Positions 7,827-15,563 are shown, counted from the stretch's first letter. The stretch: DNA of 30,574 nucleotides from Actinomycetes bacterium (GCA_021793935.1 JAJYRV010000004.1:1-30574), one strand, 5' to 3'. Program-made: numbers and translations. Notes: generated from the letters alone by a model not told the origin.

Positions 7827-9299
7827 TTATGCGAATGGGTTCTCGGTGAGGGTGTATTTCGTCTGCAGGTATTCGTGGATGCCCTCGGCACCGCCCTCGC
7901 GGCCGACCCCCGATTGCTTCCACCCGCCGAAGGGGGCTGCGGCGTTGGAGATCACGCCCATGTTCAGCCCCATCATTCCGGTTGCGAGCCGTTCGATCAT
8001 CCGCTGACCGCGGGCGAGGTCCTCGGTATACACGTAGGAAACGAGGCCGTACTCGGTGTCGTTGGCGAGGCGGACGGCCTCGTCCTCCTCCTCGAACCGG
8101 GTGATCACCAGGACGGGGCCGAAGATCTCTTCGCGCAGGATCTCGCTGCCGGGTTGGACGTTGGCGACGACGGTGGGTTGGAAGAACGTTCCCGCCCCTT
8201 CGATCGCCTCCCCGCCGGTGCGCAGTTCCGCTCCGCGCCCGAGGGCGTCTTGAACGAGTTCGCTCGCTTTGGCCACGGCGCGGTCGTCGATGAGCGGTCC
8301 GATCGTTACCTCCGGTTCGGTGCCGCGGCCGATCTTCATCCCCGTCACCCGCTCGGTGACGCGGGCGGCGAATTCATCGGCGATGGAGGAGTGCACGATG
8401 AAGCGGTTCGCCGCGGTGCACGCCTGGCCGATGTTGCGGAACTTCGCCGCGAGCGCTCCCTCGACCGCCTTGTCCAGGTCGGCGTCGTCAAACACGACGA
8501 ACGGGGCGTTCCCGCCGAGTTCCATCGAGGTGCGCAGCACGCCCCTGGCCGCCTGAGACATCAGCAGCTGACCCACCGGGGTGGAGCCGGTGAAGGAAAG
8601 CTTGCGGAGGCGGTCGTCGGCCATGATCGCCTCGGACACCTCTGCCGAGGCCTCGGTCGTGATGACGTTGACGACCCCCGGCGGGAGGCCGGCCTCCTCC
8701 AGAAGCTTCACCCACGCGAGCGTGGTCAGCGGGGTCTGCTGCGCGGGTTTGATGATGACGGTGCACCCGGCGGCGAGGGCAGGGGCGATCTTGCGCGTGG
8801 CCATCGCGAGCGGGAAGTTCCACGGGGTGATGAGGTAGGCCGGGCCCACCGGGTGTTGGGAGACGATCATCCGCCCGTTGCCCTCCGGGCTGGGCCCATA
8901 ACGGCCTTGGATCCGTACCGCTTCTTCGGAGAACCAGCGCACGAAGGCGTTGCCGTAGGCGACCTCGCCCCGGGACTCGGCCAGCGGCTTGCCCATCTCC
9001 AGGGTCATCAGCAGCGCGAACTCCTCCGCACGCTCCTCGAGCGCCTCGAAAGCGCGGCGCAGGATGTCGCTTCGTTCCCGGGCGGGGGTAGCGGCCCATT
9101 CCTCGAACCTCGTGGCCGCCGCCTCCATCGCCGCCGCGGCGTCCTCGGCCGTGGCCGAGGCGATGGTCTTGAGGGAATCACCGGTCGCCGGATCGAGGAC
9201 GGCCAGCATGCCGCCATCCGAGGCGGGCCGCCATTCGCCGTCGATGAAAAGAGTGGACGGAACGGACTCGAGTAGGTCGCGTTCACTTATTGCGCTCAT
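7827..9299 (-). CDS. gabD: Succinate-semialdehyde dehydrogenase, NAD(P)-dependent
   Basis: A 490-residue aldehyde dehydrogenase with the succinate-semialdehyde dehydrogenase pattern: GRYGPSPEGNGRMIVSQHPV, YLITPWNFPLAMATRKIAPA, Glu260 in MELGGNAPFVVF, catalytic Cys294 in FRNIGQACTAANRF, and the C-terminal GVGREGGAEGIHEYLQTKY. It oxidises succinic semialdehyde to succinate in the cytoplasm. I chose the ATG at 9297-9299 because GGGGG lies four bases upstream and the family N-terminus begins there; the frame is open 22 codons further to 9365. HpaI of the nearby operon releases succinic semialdehyde, so this gene probably completes the pathway, although 4-aminobutyrate catabolism is an alternative source. 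A GTATA palindrome lies about 32 bases upstream of the start. NAD versus NADP preference was not judged. Confidence 0.9.
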   Translation of the reverse strand: MSAISERDLLESVPSTLFIDGEWRPASDGGMLAVLDPATGDSLKTIASATAEDAAAAMEAAATRFEEWAATPARERSDILRRAFEALEERAEEFALLMTLEMGKPLAESRGEVAYGNAFVRWFSEEAVRIQGRYGPSPEGNGRMIVSQHPVGPAYLITPWNFPLAMATRKIAPALAAGCTVIIKPAQQTPLTTLAWVKLLEEAGLPPGVVNVITTEASAEVSEAIMADDRLRKLSFTGSTPVGQLLMSQAARGVLRTSMELGGNAPFVVFDDADLDKAVEGALAAKFRNIGQACTAANRFIVHSSIADEFAARVTERVTGMKIGRGTEPEVTIGPLIDDRAVAKASELVQDALGRGAELRTGGEAIEGAGTFFQPTVVANVQPGSEILREEIFGPVLVITRFEEEDEAVRLANDTEYGLVSYVYTEDLARGQRMIERLATGMMGLNMGVISNAAAPFGGWKQSGVGREGGAEGIHEYLQTKYTLTENPFA

Positions 9300-9330
9300 G
9301 GGACCCCCTTGTACAGCGGCTGTTTCAGGA

Positions 9331-9342
9331 ATCGTATACGAG
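9331..9342. promoter_or_regulatory. Operator-like palindrome, site A (GTATA family)
   Basis: ATCGTATACGAG holds the perfect 10-bp palindrome TCGTATACGA (9332-9341). It lies in the divergent region between the SSADH gene (minus) and the first ThDP enzyme gene (plus), about 32 bases upstream of the SSADH ATG. Near-identical sites are found at 13328-13339 and 15552-15563. FCD-type GntR regulators often bind GTATAC-centred palindromes, and one is encoded at 17063. Confidence 0.6.
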
Positions 9343-9498
9343 TGCTGAGAGGTGTGCACCCCCACGCTACGCCCGGTGCCGTATAGTTCCCAGGGTCAGG
9401 CGTTTCGCGCCGGTGCTCGAAAAAGGGGCACGTAGCCGCCCGCGGGGCGAGCGAGACACATATGGTCTAGTCACCTTGTTCTCTTCAGGATTCCTTCT

Positions 9499-11151
9499 AT
9501 GGCCACTGTTTCTGCTCACGTTGCTGCTACCCTCGCCCGGCACGTCGACCATGTCTACGGCGTGATGGGCAACGGCAACGCGTATTTTCTTGACGCACTC
9601 GAACGTGACACTGCTGCCACGTTTACCGCGATGCGCCACGAGGCGGGTGCCGTCGTCGCGGCAGATACCTACCATCGCGCCGGGGGCGGGCTCGCGGCGG
9701 CGACCGCGACGTACGGTGCGGGGTTCACCAACACCCTCACCGCGCTCGCCGAAGCGGTGCAGGCCCACTCGCCACTCATCCTCGTCGTCGGAGACGAACC
9801 CACCGAAGGGCCGCGCCCGTGGGACGTCGATCAAATCTCCCTCGCCGCCGGGGTCGGAGCACGCACCTACACGGTGGGCCGGGCGGACGCGGCGGCGACG
9901 ACGATCATCGCCATCGAACACGCGCTGATGTACAAGGTTCCCACCGTGCTCGCGATCCCCTACGACGTCGCCCAGCGGGAGGTGGGTCCCGTGCCCGAAC
10001 CGCCCAGGCTCCAACTTCCCCCGCCCCTGCGGCCCACACCCGGATTCGGGAACGCGGTGGTGGCCGACCTTGCCCGCAAGCTCGCCGGGGCCAAACGGCC
10101 GCTCCTGCTCGCGGGGCGAGGGGCGTGGCTCGCCGGGGCGGGCGAAGCGCTTGGTGACCTCGCGGAGATGACCGGCGCGCTCACGGCGAGCACCGCGCTC
10201 GGGCGCAGCATCTTCCCTCGGCCCGAATACGACCTCGGGGTCACGGGCGGTTTCGGTGCGAGCGGGGCGATGGAGCTGATCCGCGAAGCCGACGTGGCCG
10301 TGGTGTTCGGCGCCTCCCTCAACCAGTTCACGATGCGGTTCGGGGAGCTGTTCGCCCCGGGCGCGAAGGTCGTCCAGATCGACACCCGGCAGGCGGCGAG
10401 CCATCCCCACGTGAGCGGGTTCATCCGCGGGGATGCAAAGGTCGTGGCCGAGCTGCTCACTGGTGAACTCGCCGCGGCAGAAGCGCGGCCCTCGGGCTGG
10501 CGCGAGCGCGTCGACGTCGACCGGGCACGCCAGTACGACGCGGGGGAGGGGGTGTGCGCCGATGGGCGGCTGGATCCGCGCAGCGCGGCGGCTCGGCTCG
10601 CGGAACTCCTGCCGGAGGACCGGGTGGTCGTCTCCGACGGAGGGCACTTCATCGCGTGGGCGAACATGTATTGGCCCGTGCGCGCGCCGGACCGCATGGT
10701 CATGGTGGGAACGGCGTTCCAGGCGATCGGTCAGGGCTTCCCCTCCGTGCCGGGGGCCGCGCACGCGAAGCCGGACGCCACGGTCGTCCTCACCTCCGGA
10801 GACGGCGGCGGGCTGATGGCCTTGCCCGACCTCGAGGCGGCGGTGCGGGTGGCTGGCGGCCGGGGCGTCGCGGTGATCTGGAACGACGCCGCCTACGGCG
10901 CGGAGATCCACCTGTACGGGCTCAAGGGGCTCACCCGGGAACCGATGCTCATCCCGGAGGTGAACTTCGCCGGCCTCGTCGATTCCCTCGGGGGCCGGGG
11001 CGTGGTCGTCCGCCGGGTGGAGGATCTCGACGTCGTGGCGCAGTGGGCGCGGCAGCCGGTCGCCGAGCGCCCGTTCCTGCTGTTGGATCTCCGGGTCTCC
11101 CGGCAGGTGCGGGCCCCGTACCAGGACGAGGTCATCCGCATCAACGCCTGA
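9499..11151 (+). CDS. Thiamine-diphosphate-dependent enzyme, acetolactate synthase/benzoylformate decarboxylase superfamily
   Basis: A 550-residue three-domain ThDP enzyme. Glu48 in TAMRHEAGAVVAA is the residue that activates the cofactor. The middle domain spans roughly residues 185-330. The C-terminal ThDP/Mg site is GDG 434-436 followed by Asn462 (VAVIWNDAAYG), the normal spacing. The N-terminus is short and carries VYGVMGNGNAYF. The start is an ATG with AGGA nine bases upstream. It is divergent from the SSADH gene and shares the region holding palindrome A. It resembles the second ThDP protein at 23301. The family includes decarboxylases of 2-oxo acids, ligases and ring-cleaving hydrolases. 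An arylpyruvate or benzoylformate-type decarboxylase feeding aryl acids into this pathway is possible, but no specific substrate can be assigned. Confidence 0.85.
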   Translation: MATVSAHVAATLARHVDHVYGVMGNGNAYFLDALERDTAATFTAMRHEAGAVVAADTYHRAGGGLAAATATYGAGFTNTLTALAEAVQAHSPLILVVGDEPTEGPRPWDVDQISLAAGVGARTYTVGRADAAATTIIAIEHALMYKVPTVLAIPYDVAQREVGPVPEPPRLQLPPPLRPTPGFGNAVVADLARKLAGAKRPLLLAGRGAWLAGAGEALGDLAEMTGALTASTALGRSIFPRPEYDLGVTGGFGASGAMELIREADVAVVFGASLNQFTMRFGELFAPGAKVVQIDTRQAASHPHVSGFIRGDAKVVAELLTGELAAAEARPSGWRERVDVDRARQYDAGEGVCADGRLDPRSAAARLAELLPEDRVVVSDGGHFIAWANMYWPVRAPDRMVMVGTAFQAIGQGFPSVPGAAHAKPDATVVLTSGDGGGLMALPDLEAAVRVAGGRGVAVIWNDAAYGAEIHLYGLKGLTREPMLIPEVNFAGLVDSLGGRGVVVRRVEDLDVVAQWARQPVAERPFLLLDLRVSRQVRAPYQDEVIRINA

Positions 11152-11193
11152 CGCGTCGGTCCGGGACCGCCCCAACCAGCGGTCCGGGGGTCG

Positions 11194-11244
11194 ACCCGCG
11201 GCCACGCTCGACCTGCGGCTGCGCTCGACTCGCGGCTGCGCTCG
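11194..11244. repeat. Three tandem copies of a 17-bp unit
   Basis: Units start at 11194, 11211 and 11228. The first is ACCCGCGGCCACGCTCG, the second ACCTGCGGCTGCGCTCG, the third ACTCGCGGCTGCGCTCG. Units two and three differ at two of 17 positions, and unit one differs from unit two at three. They lie in the 202-bp gap between convergent genes and outside any recognised gene. No function is known; copy number may vary between strains. Confidence 0.75.
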
Positions 11245-11299
11245 AGAATTGCGTTATGCCGGTAAAAGTTGTGAACTGCCGGCCTAAGACAGTTCTCGA
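11242..11299. other. Nested inverted repeats between convergent genes
   Basis: TCGAGAA (11242-11248) and TTCTCGA (11293-11299) form a 7-bp inverted repeat. Inside it, GCCGG and CCGGC (about 11258-11262 and 11279-11283) form a second. This structured DNA follows the 17-bp repeats and could help end transcription from the ThDP gene, but no T-tract follows. Confidence 0.35.
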
Positions 11300-11302
11300 T
11301 TC

Positions 11303-11347
11303 GGGGGCGGCGGTTGGCGCGGCGGCGGGCGCGGCGGGGGCGGCGGG
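11303..11347 (+). other. G-rich tract with G-quadruplex potential
   Basis: The plus strand carries several closely spaced runs of two to five G separated by C or GC, ending six bases before the minus-strand hydroxylase stop. Such G runs could fold as a quadruplex on the plus strand and would be C-rich in the hydroxylase transcript. It contains no recognised gene and may act as a barrier between convergent transcripts; this is inference. Confidence 0.4.
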
Positions 11348-11353
11348 TAGGAC

Positions 11354-13240
11354 TCATTCGTGGGCGGTCATGAAGCCGGCGAAGAACCCGTTGAGCTCCT
11401 CGCGGGCGGTCAACGGCAGGATGTGCGCGACGTACTGGTCGGGGCGAACCACGATCACCGCGCCCTCCCGGGAAATTTCTCGGGAATCGAAAACGTCCGG
11501 CTCGGGAAGGGCGCAGTAGACCTTCTCCCAGTCGATGAGGTCGAACGGGCCGGTTTGGGGCAGGAATACCTTTGGAACGGACATGAGGTCCAGGTCCTGG
11601 AATGCCTGCTGGTAGACGACCTTGAGGTCGAACACGCGATCCACGTCGCCACCGGTAGGGGTGAACCGATGATAGAAGGATTGCGGGGAGTTCGCCCACG
11701 CCGCCCAACGCGCAAGTTCGGAATCCTCTCCGGCCGCAGGGGAGTCCGCGAAGACGTAGACGCGCCAGCGCCCATCGGCCCGGTGGTGGTGACCGAGGTG
11801 GACGGTGTTGCCCTCGCTCAGGAGGGTGACGAGTTCGGATTTGAAGCGTTTGCCCAACGGGAATCCCGCGGCGAGCGCCTGGTGAGCGTCCTCAGCGATC
11901 ACGAGGGAGGGCTCGTATTGGGTCATGAAGCCCGAGGGGAACTCCGCTGTCGCGAGATAGTAGGTCGCCAGCTGTTTGGGGTCGTCGATCTCATCGGGTT
12001 TGCGGGCCATGAGGCTCGACCATTCCCGATCGAAATCGATGAGTTGTTGGGCCACGGGCTGGCGTTCGGCGGAATAGGTCGAGAGCAGCTCGCCGGTGGC
12101 CTGGCCGGTGAGCACTGAACCGAGTTTCCACCCGAGGTTGAAGGCATCCTGCATCGAGACGTTCATGCCCTGGCCCGCTTTCGCGGAGTGGGTGTGGCAG
12201 GCATCGCCGGTGAGGAAGACCCGGGGGTGACCCTCGTCGTCGTCAACGTCAACATCGTCAAATTTGTCGGTCACGCGGTGGCCCACCTCGTACACGCTGT
12301 GCCAGGCGACGTGCTTGACGTCGAGCGTGTAGGGACGCAGGATTTCGTTCGCCCTGGCGATGATCTCTTCGATGGGCGTCCCGCGCACCTGCGCGCTCGC
12401 CCCTTCGCCCACATCCCCGAGGTCGATGTACATCCGGGCAAGGTAGCCGCCCTCGCGCGGAATGTGCAGGATGTTGCCGGCCTCGGCGTTGATCGCGCAC
12501 TTGACTCGCCAGTCGGGGAAGTCCGTGTTGACGAGCACATCCATCACGCCCCACGCGTGCATAGAGACCCCGCCAAGGTGTTGGCGCCCGATGGATTTTC
12601 GTACTCGGGAGTGGGCGCCGTCGCACCCGACAACGTATTTGGCGTGCACGGTGCGCTCCTCACCCTCGTGGTCTCCGGCGCTGTGACGCAGGCTGACTTC
12701 GACGGGGTAGGTCCGGCCATCGTGGTGAACCGTGAGGTCGAGGTATTCAATCCCGTAGTCCGGGGTGATCCTGCCCGGCCCGAAATAGGCGGCCTCCGCG
12801 AAGTAGTCGAGCACGCGGGCCTGGTTGACGATGAGGTGGGGGAATTCGCCGACGTCATCGGCGTAATCGACGGTGCGTTCGGTACGAATGATGTGCTTAG
12901 GGTTTTCCGGGTCCGGGTTCCAGAAATTCATGTGCCCGATGTTGTAGGCCTCAGCGGTGATGTGTTCGGCGAACCCGAAGGCTTGGAAGGTCTCGACGCT
13001 GCGCGGTTGGATCCCGTCGGCTTGGCCGAGCACGAGGCGTCCGGGGCGGCGCTCGATGATCCGGGTCGTCAGGCTGGGGTAGTAGGACATCTGGGCGGCG
13101 AGCAGCATCCCGGCGGGCCCGGAGCCGACGATAAGCACATCGACCTCGCGCGGGAGGTCGCCGGGGCGGTCGATGCCGGTTCCCGCCGCGGGCTGTTTGC
13201 GGGGCTCTTGTGATACGTACCCGTGATGGTGAAACTGCAT
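11354..13240 (-). CDS. Single-component FAD aromatic hydroxylase (3-hydroxybenzoate 4-monooxygenase/phenol 2-monooxygenase family)
   Basis: A 628-residue flavoprotein monooxygenase of the group A type that uses NAD(P)H and O2 to hydroxylate a phenol next to its OH group. The FAD dinucleotide motif is VDVLIVGSGPAGMLLAAQM (GSGPAG 39-44). The DG motif is YVVGCDGAHSRVRKSIG and the GD motif is FLTGDACHTHSAKAGQGMN. The C-terminal about 180 residues match the thioredoxin-like dimerisation domain of phenol hydroxylases. The N-terminal MQFHHHGY resembles the MQFHLNG start of MobA-type 3-hydroxybenzoate 4-hydroxylases. The ATG at 13238-13240 has AAGGGA upstream; the much longer open frame beyond it is antisense to other genes. 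Next to hpaD it may make homoprotocatechuate from 3- or 4-hydroxyphenylacetate, but a hydroxybenzoate substrate is also possible. Divergent from the IclR gene. Confidence 0.88.
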   Translation of the reverse strand: MQFHHHGYVSQEPRKQPAAGTGIDRPGDLPREVDVLIVGSGPAGMLLAAQMSYYPSLTTRIIERRPGRLVLGQADGIQPRSVETFQAFGFAEHITAEAYNIGHMNFWNPDPENPKHIIRTERTVDYADDVGEFPHLIVNQARVLDYFAEAAYFGPGRITPDYGIEYLDLTVHHDGRTYPVEVSLRHSAGDHEGEERTVHAKYVVGCDGAHSRVRKSIGRQHLGGVSMHAWGVMDVLVNTDFPDWRVKCAINAEAGNILHIPREGGYLARMYIDLGDVGEGASAQVRGTPIEEIIARANEILRPYTLDVKHVAWHSVYEVGHRVTDKFDDVDVDDDEGHPRVFLTGDACHTHSAKAGQGMNVSMQDAFNLGWKLGSVLTGQATGELLSTYSAERQPVAQQLIDFDREWSSLMARKPDEIDDPKQLATYYLATAEFPSGFMTQYEPSLVIAEDAHQALAAGFPLGKRFKSELVTLLSEGNTVHLGHHHRADGRWRVYVFADSPAAGEDSELARWAAWANSPQSFYHRFTPTGGDVDRVFDLKVVYQQAFQDLDLMSVPKVFLPQTGPFDLIDWEKVYCALPEPDVFDSREISREGAVIVVRPDQYVAHILPLTAREELNGFFAGFMTAHE

Positions 13241-13288
13241 TGTTCGATTCCCTTTGCTCGGACGACTGTGTCGAGACCCTGCGTGGCG

Positions 13289-13307
13289 GTGTTCGATATA
13301 TGAACAC
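13289..13307. promoter_or_regulatory. Candidate IclR operator
   Basis: GTGTTC (13289-13294) and GAACAC (13302-13307) are perfect inverted halves around GATATAT. TGTTCGA recurs at 13241-13247, at 13290-13296, and inverted at about 13320-13326, all within the hydroxylase/iclR divergent gap. Halves of the form GTTCGAT recall operators reported for the PcaR/PobR group of aromatic IclR regulators (from memory). The adjacent IclR gene is the obvious candidate to bind. Confidence 0.5.
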
Positions 13308-13327
13308 ACGATTCTACTTTCGAACAG

Positions 13328-13339
13328 ATCGTATATGAT
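13328..13339. promoter_or_regulatory. Operator-like palindrome, site B (GTATA family)
   Basis: ATCGTATATGAT is a palindrome with one mismatched pair and is the exact reverse complement of site C at 15552-15563. It lies 46 bases upstream of the IclR GTG in the region divergent to the hydroxylase. It contains TATGAT, a possible -10 for iclR, although no convincing -35 was found. Confidence 0.6.
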
Positions 13340-13384
13340 GGCGGAAACCGGGGCAACGATGACGCCCACCCCAAGGAGGAGCCC

Positions 13385-14095
13385 GTGGTTGCCATACCGT
13401 CGTCGACAGCAGGGTCGCAAACCTTGAGTCGGGGGATCCGGGTGCTGGAGATCCTTTCCGAGGCGGGAACGCCCCTGAGCATCGACGAGACGGCGAGCCG
13501 TCTCGGGGTGCACCGCTCGAACGCGTACCGCCTTGTGCGGACCCTGGAGGAACACGGGCTCGTGGGCAGGGATCCGCGCGGTGGGCTCGTGCTCGGCGCG
13601 CGTCTGGCGGCGCTGGCAGCCGGGGTCGACCGGGATCTGCAGGCCGAAGCGCTGCCCGAACTCACGGCCGCGGCGAACGAACTGGGCATGACGTGTTTCG
13701 TCGCCGTGCTCGATCGCGAGGAGTGCGTGACGCTCACGTCCGTGGAGCCGCGACACGCCGTCGCTGCCGTTGCCCAGCGCCCCGGCACCCGCCACTTTGT
13801 GGGGCTGGGGGCACCGGGCCGGGCGATCCTCGCGCAGGTTCCCCCATCGGGTTGGCCGCCGCACGTGAGTGAGCGCGTCGTCGAGGACGTCCGCGGGGGA
13901 GGGGCGGGGGGTGCGTTCCTCTCCTCCGGCGAGGTCATCCCGAATCTGCGCGCGGTTGCGGTTCCGCTGCGCATCCGCGGGCACGCCCCTGCGTCGGTGG
14001 GAGCGGTATACGTTTCCTCGGAGGTCTCCACTGCGGAGATCGGGGCCCGCCTTCGCGGCGCCGCGGAGGCGATCGTCGCCGCACTGGGCGGCTAG
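13385..14095 (+). CDS. IclR family transcriptional regulator
   Basis: A 236-residue DNA-binding regulator. Residues about 14-75 form the winged helix (LSIDETASRLGVHRSNAYRLVRTLEEHGLV) and residues about 85-236 the GAF-like IclR effector domain. The start is a GTG with AAGGAGG at ideal spacing; no in-frame alternative is better. IclR proteins beside aromatic hydroxylases usually sense the substrate or ring-cleavage product and may activate or repress. The gene is divergent from the hydroxylase, and the 144-bp gap holds both an IclR-like inverted repeat and the GTATA palindrome B. It ends 14 bp before the convergent transporter gene. Likely targets are the hydroxylase and transporter genes. Confidence 0.9.
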   Translation: MVAIPSSTAGSQTLSRGIRVLEILSEAGTPLSIDETASRLGVHRSNAYRLVRTLEEHGLVGRDPRGGLVLGARLAALAAGVDRDLQAEALPELTAAANELGMTCFVAVLDREECVTLTSVEPRHAVAAVAQRPGTRHFVGLGAPGRAILAQVPPSGWPPHVSERVVEDVRGGGAGGAFLSSGEVIPNLRAVAVPLRIRGHAPASVGAVYVSSEVSTAEIGARLRGAAEAIVAALGG

Positions 14096-14109
14096 CGCCG
14101 CGCGCGGCC

Positions 14110-15471
14110 TTAGGTCCGCGCCCCGAGGATGGGGGATTTCGCCTGTTCCTCTTCGGCTTCTGGCCCGAGGGGGATGCCCGAACGGTCCCGCAGGAGCGAG
14201 GTCGCGATGAGGCCGATGAGGGTCATCCCCGCGAGGTACCACGCCACGGAAGACGTTGACCCGGTGCGTTGGACGAGCGACTCGGCGATCGTTGGCGCGA
14301 ACGCCCCACCGAGGATCGCGCCGATCGCGTACGAGATCGACACCCCGGAGAAGCGCACAGAGGCGGGGAACAATTCGGCGTAGAGGGCCGCTTGGGGGCC
14401 GTAGGTGAACCCGAGTCCGATCGTGAGGATGGCGAGGCCGAGGAACAGCAGCCACACGTTGCCCGAATCGACGAGGGGGAACAGCGTGAACACCCCGACC
14501 CCTTGCACGATCCAACCGAGGACGTAGGTGTTGCGGCGTCCGAACCGGTCCGAGACGAACCCGGCGATGAGGGTGGAGATGAGCCACGTCACCGCAGAGG
14601 CCGTCACCGCCCAGAGCACCGGGCCCCGTTCGAGCCCAAGGCCGTCGGGGTTCGTGGCGTAGCGCTGGATATAGCCGCCGGTGGTCATGTACCCCACGGC
14701 GTTGTTGCCCGCAAACACGAGTGCCGCGATGAGAACGAGTGGAGCGTGCCTCCTGAACAGCACCCCGATGGGCGCACTCGCCTGCTCCTTGCGTTTGGCG
14801 ATTTCGAGGAATACCGGGCTCTCTTCAACTTTCCGGCGGATGTAGTAGCCGAGGAGGATGAGCACGATGGACAGGAGGAATGGGATCCGCCAGCCCCACC
14901 GTAGGAACGCATCACCCGGCGCGATCGTCGTCATCAGCGCCATCACCCCGGAGGAGAGCAGCAGGCCGATGGGCACCCCGATCTGTGGGGCTGCCCCGAA
15001 CCCGCCCCGCCGCTCGCTAGGGGCGTGCTCGACGGCGAGGAGCACGGCGCCGCCCCACTCGCCGCCGGCGGAGATCCCCTGAAGGATCCGCAGGAGGATG
15101 AGGAGAATCGGAGCGGCGATCCCGATACTCGCGTAGGTGGGCAGCACCCCGATGAGGGTGGTTGCCGCACCCATGAGGATGAGGGTGAGCATGAGAACCA
15201 AGCGGCGCCCGTAGCGGTCGCCGAGGTGCCCGGCGAGAAATGCACCGAGTGGGCGGAACAGGAAGCTGATGCCCACGGTGGCGAACGAGAGGATCTGGCC
15301 CACGCCGGTGCCCGCCGGTTCGAAGAAGAGCTCGCCGAAGACGAGGCCGGCGGCGGTGGCATAGATGAAGAAGTCGTACCACTCCACGGCGGTACCGACG
15401 ATGGTGGCGAACAGTACGCGCCAATCTTCTTTTCCGATTGACCCGCGACGAGGCGTGCTTGCGCCCATCAT
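14110..15471 (-). CDS. MFS transporter, metabolite:H+ symporter (MHS) family
   Basis: A 453-residue inner-membrane transporter with about 12 hydrophobic helices. The MHS pattern is clear: WRVLFATIVGTAVEWYDFFIY at the first helix, GHLGDRYGRRLVLML in the loop between helices 2 and 3, and LLRILQGISAGGEWGGAVLL in helix 4. Family members such as ShiA, KgtP and ProP import carboxylates and related acids with protons. Two adjacent ATG codons (15469-15471 and 15466-15468) are possible starts; AAGGAG lies just upstream. It is divergent from the FAH-RraA gene across 123 bp that contains palindrome C, so it probably imports an aromatic acid used by this cluster. The exact substrate is not known. Confidence 0.9.
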   Translation of the reverse strand: MMGASTPRRGSIGKEDWRVLFATIVGTAVEWYDFFIYATAAGLVFGELFFEPAGTGVGQILSFATVGISFLFRPLGAFLAGHLGDRYGRRLVLMLTLILMGAATTLIGVLPTYASIGIAAPILLILLRILQGISAGGEWGGAVLLAVEHAPSERRGGFGAAPQIGVPIGLLLSSGVMALMTTIAPGDAFLRWGWRIPFLLSIVLILLGYYIRRKVEESPVFLEIAKRKEQASAPIGVLFRRHAPLVLIAALVFAGNNAVGYMTTGGYIQRYATNPDGLGLERGPVLWAVTASAVTWLISTLIAGFVSDRFGRRNTYVLGWIVQGVGVFTLFPLVDSGNVWLLFLGLAILTIGLGFTYGPQAALYAELFPASVRFSGVSISYAIGAILGGAFAPTIAESLVQRTGSTSSVAWYLAGMTLIGLIATSLLRDRSGIPLGPEAEEEQAKSPILGART

Positions 15472-15533
15472 TGTGGCTCCTTGTATTGACGACGTCGTTG
15501 TGCGACATACCGGTGGGCGAGAGGATGGCTCGC

Positions 15534-15561
15534 TTGCCCAGATGCGCCACGATCATATACG
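15534..15561 (+). promoter_or_regulatory. Candidate promoter of the homoprotocatechuate operon
   Basis: TTGCCC (15534-15539) and TATACG (15556-15561) are 16 bases apart, a fair sigma-70-like pair, and the start codon of the first operon gene follows 33 bases later. The -10 lies inside palindrome C, so a bound repressor would cover it. Confidence 0.45.
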
Positions 15562-15563
15562 AT
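15552..15563. promoter_or_regulatory. Operator-like palindrome, site C (GTATA family)
   Basis: ATCATATACGAT is the exact reverse complement of site B and closely resembles site A. It lies between the MHS transporter (minus) and the operon that begins with the FAH-RraA gene (plus), overlapping the likely -10. The operon includes a GntR gene, so autoregulation through this site is likely but unproven. Confidence 0.62.

Noticed and set aside
7680..9275. A 531-codon plus-strand open frame opposite the SSADH gene
   Set aside because: It is an antisense shadow of an aldehyde dehydrogenase with intact catalytic residues.
9367..11205. A 612-codon minus-strand open frame opposite the first ThDP gene
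   Set aside because: No recognisable domain; the plus strand has the full ThDP motif.
11194..11244. Tandem 17-bp repeats considered as a CRISPR array
   Set aside because: The units abut without spacers and are too short; no cas genes are present.
13995..14020. A further GTATAC inside the iclR coding region
   Set aside because: The flanks do not match the palindrome family and it lies within a gene; probably chance.
13241..14587. N-terminal extension of the hydroxylase frame to 1077 codons
   Set aside because: The extra part is antisense to the iclR and transporter genes and lacks motifs; the family N-terminus begins at the ATG at 13238-13240.
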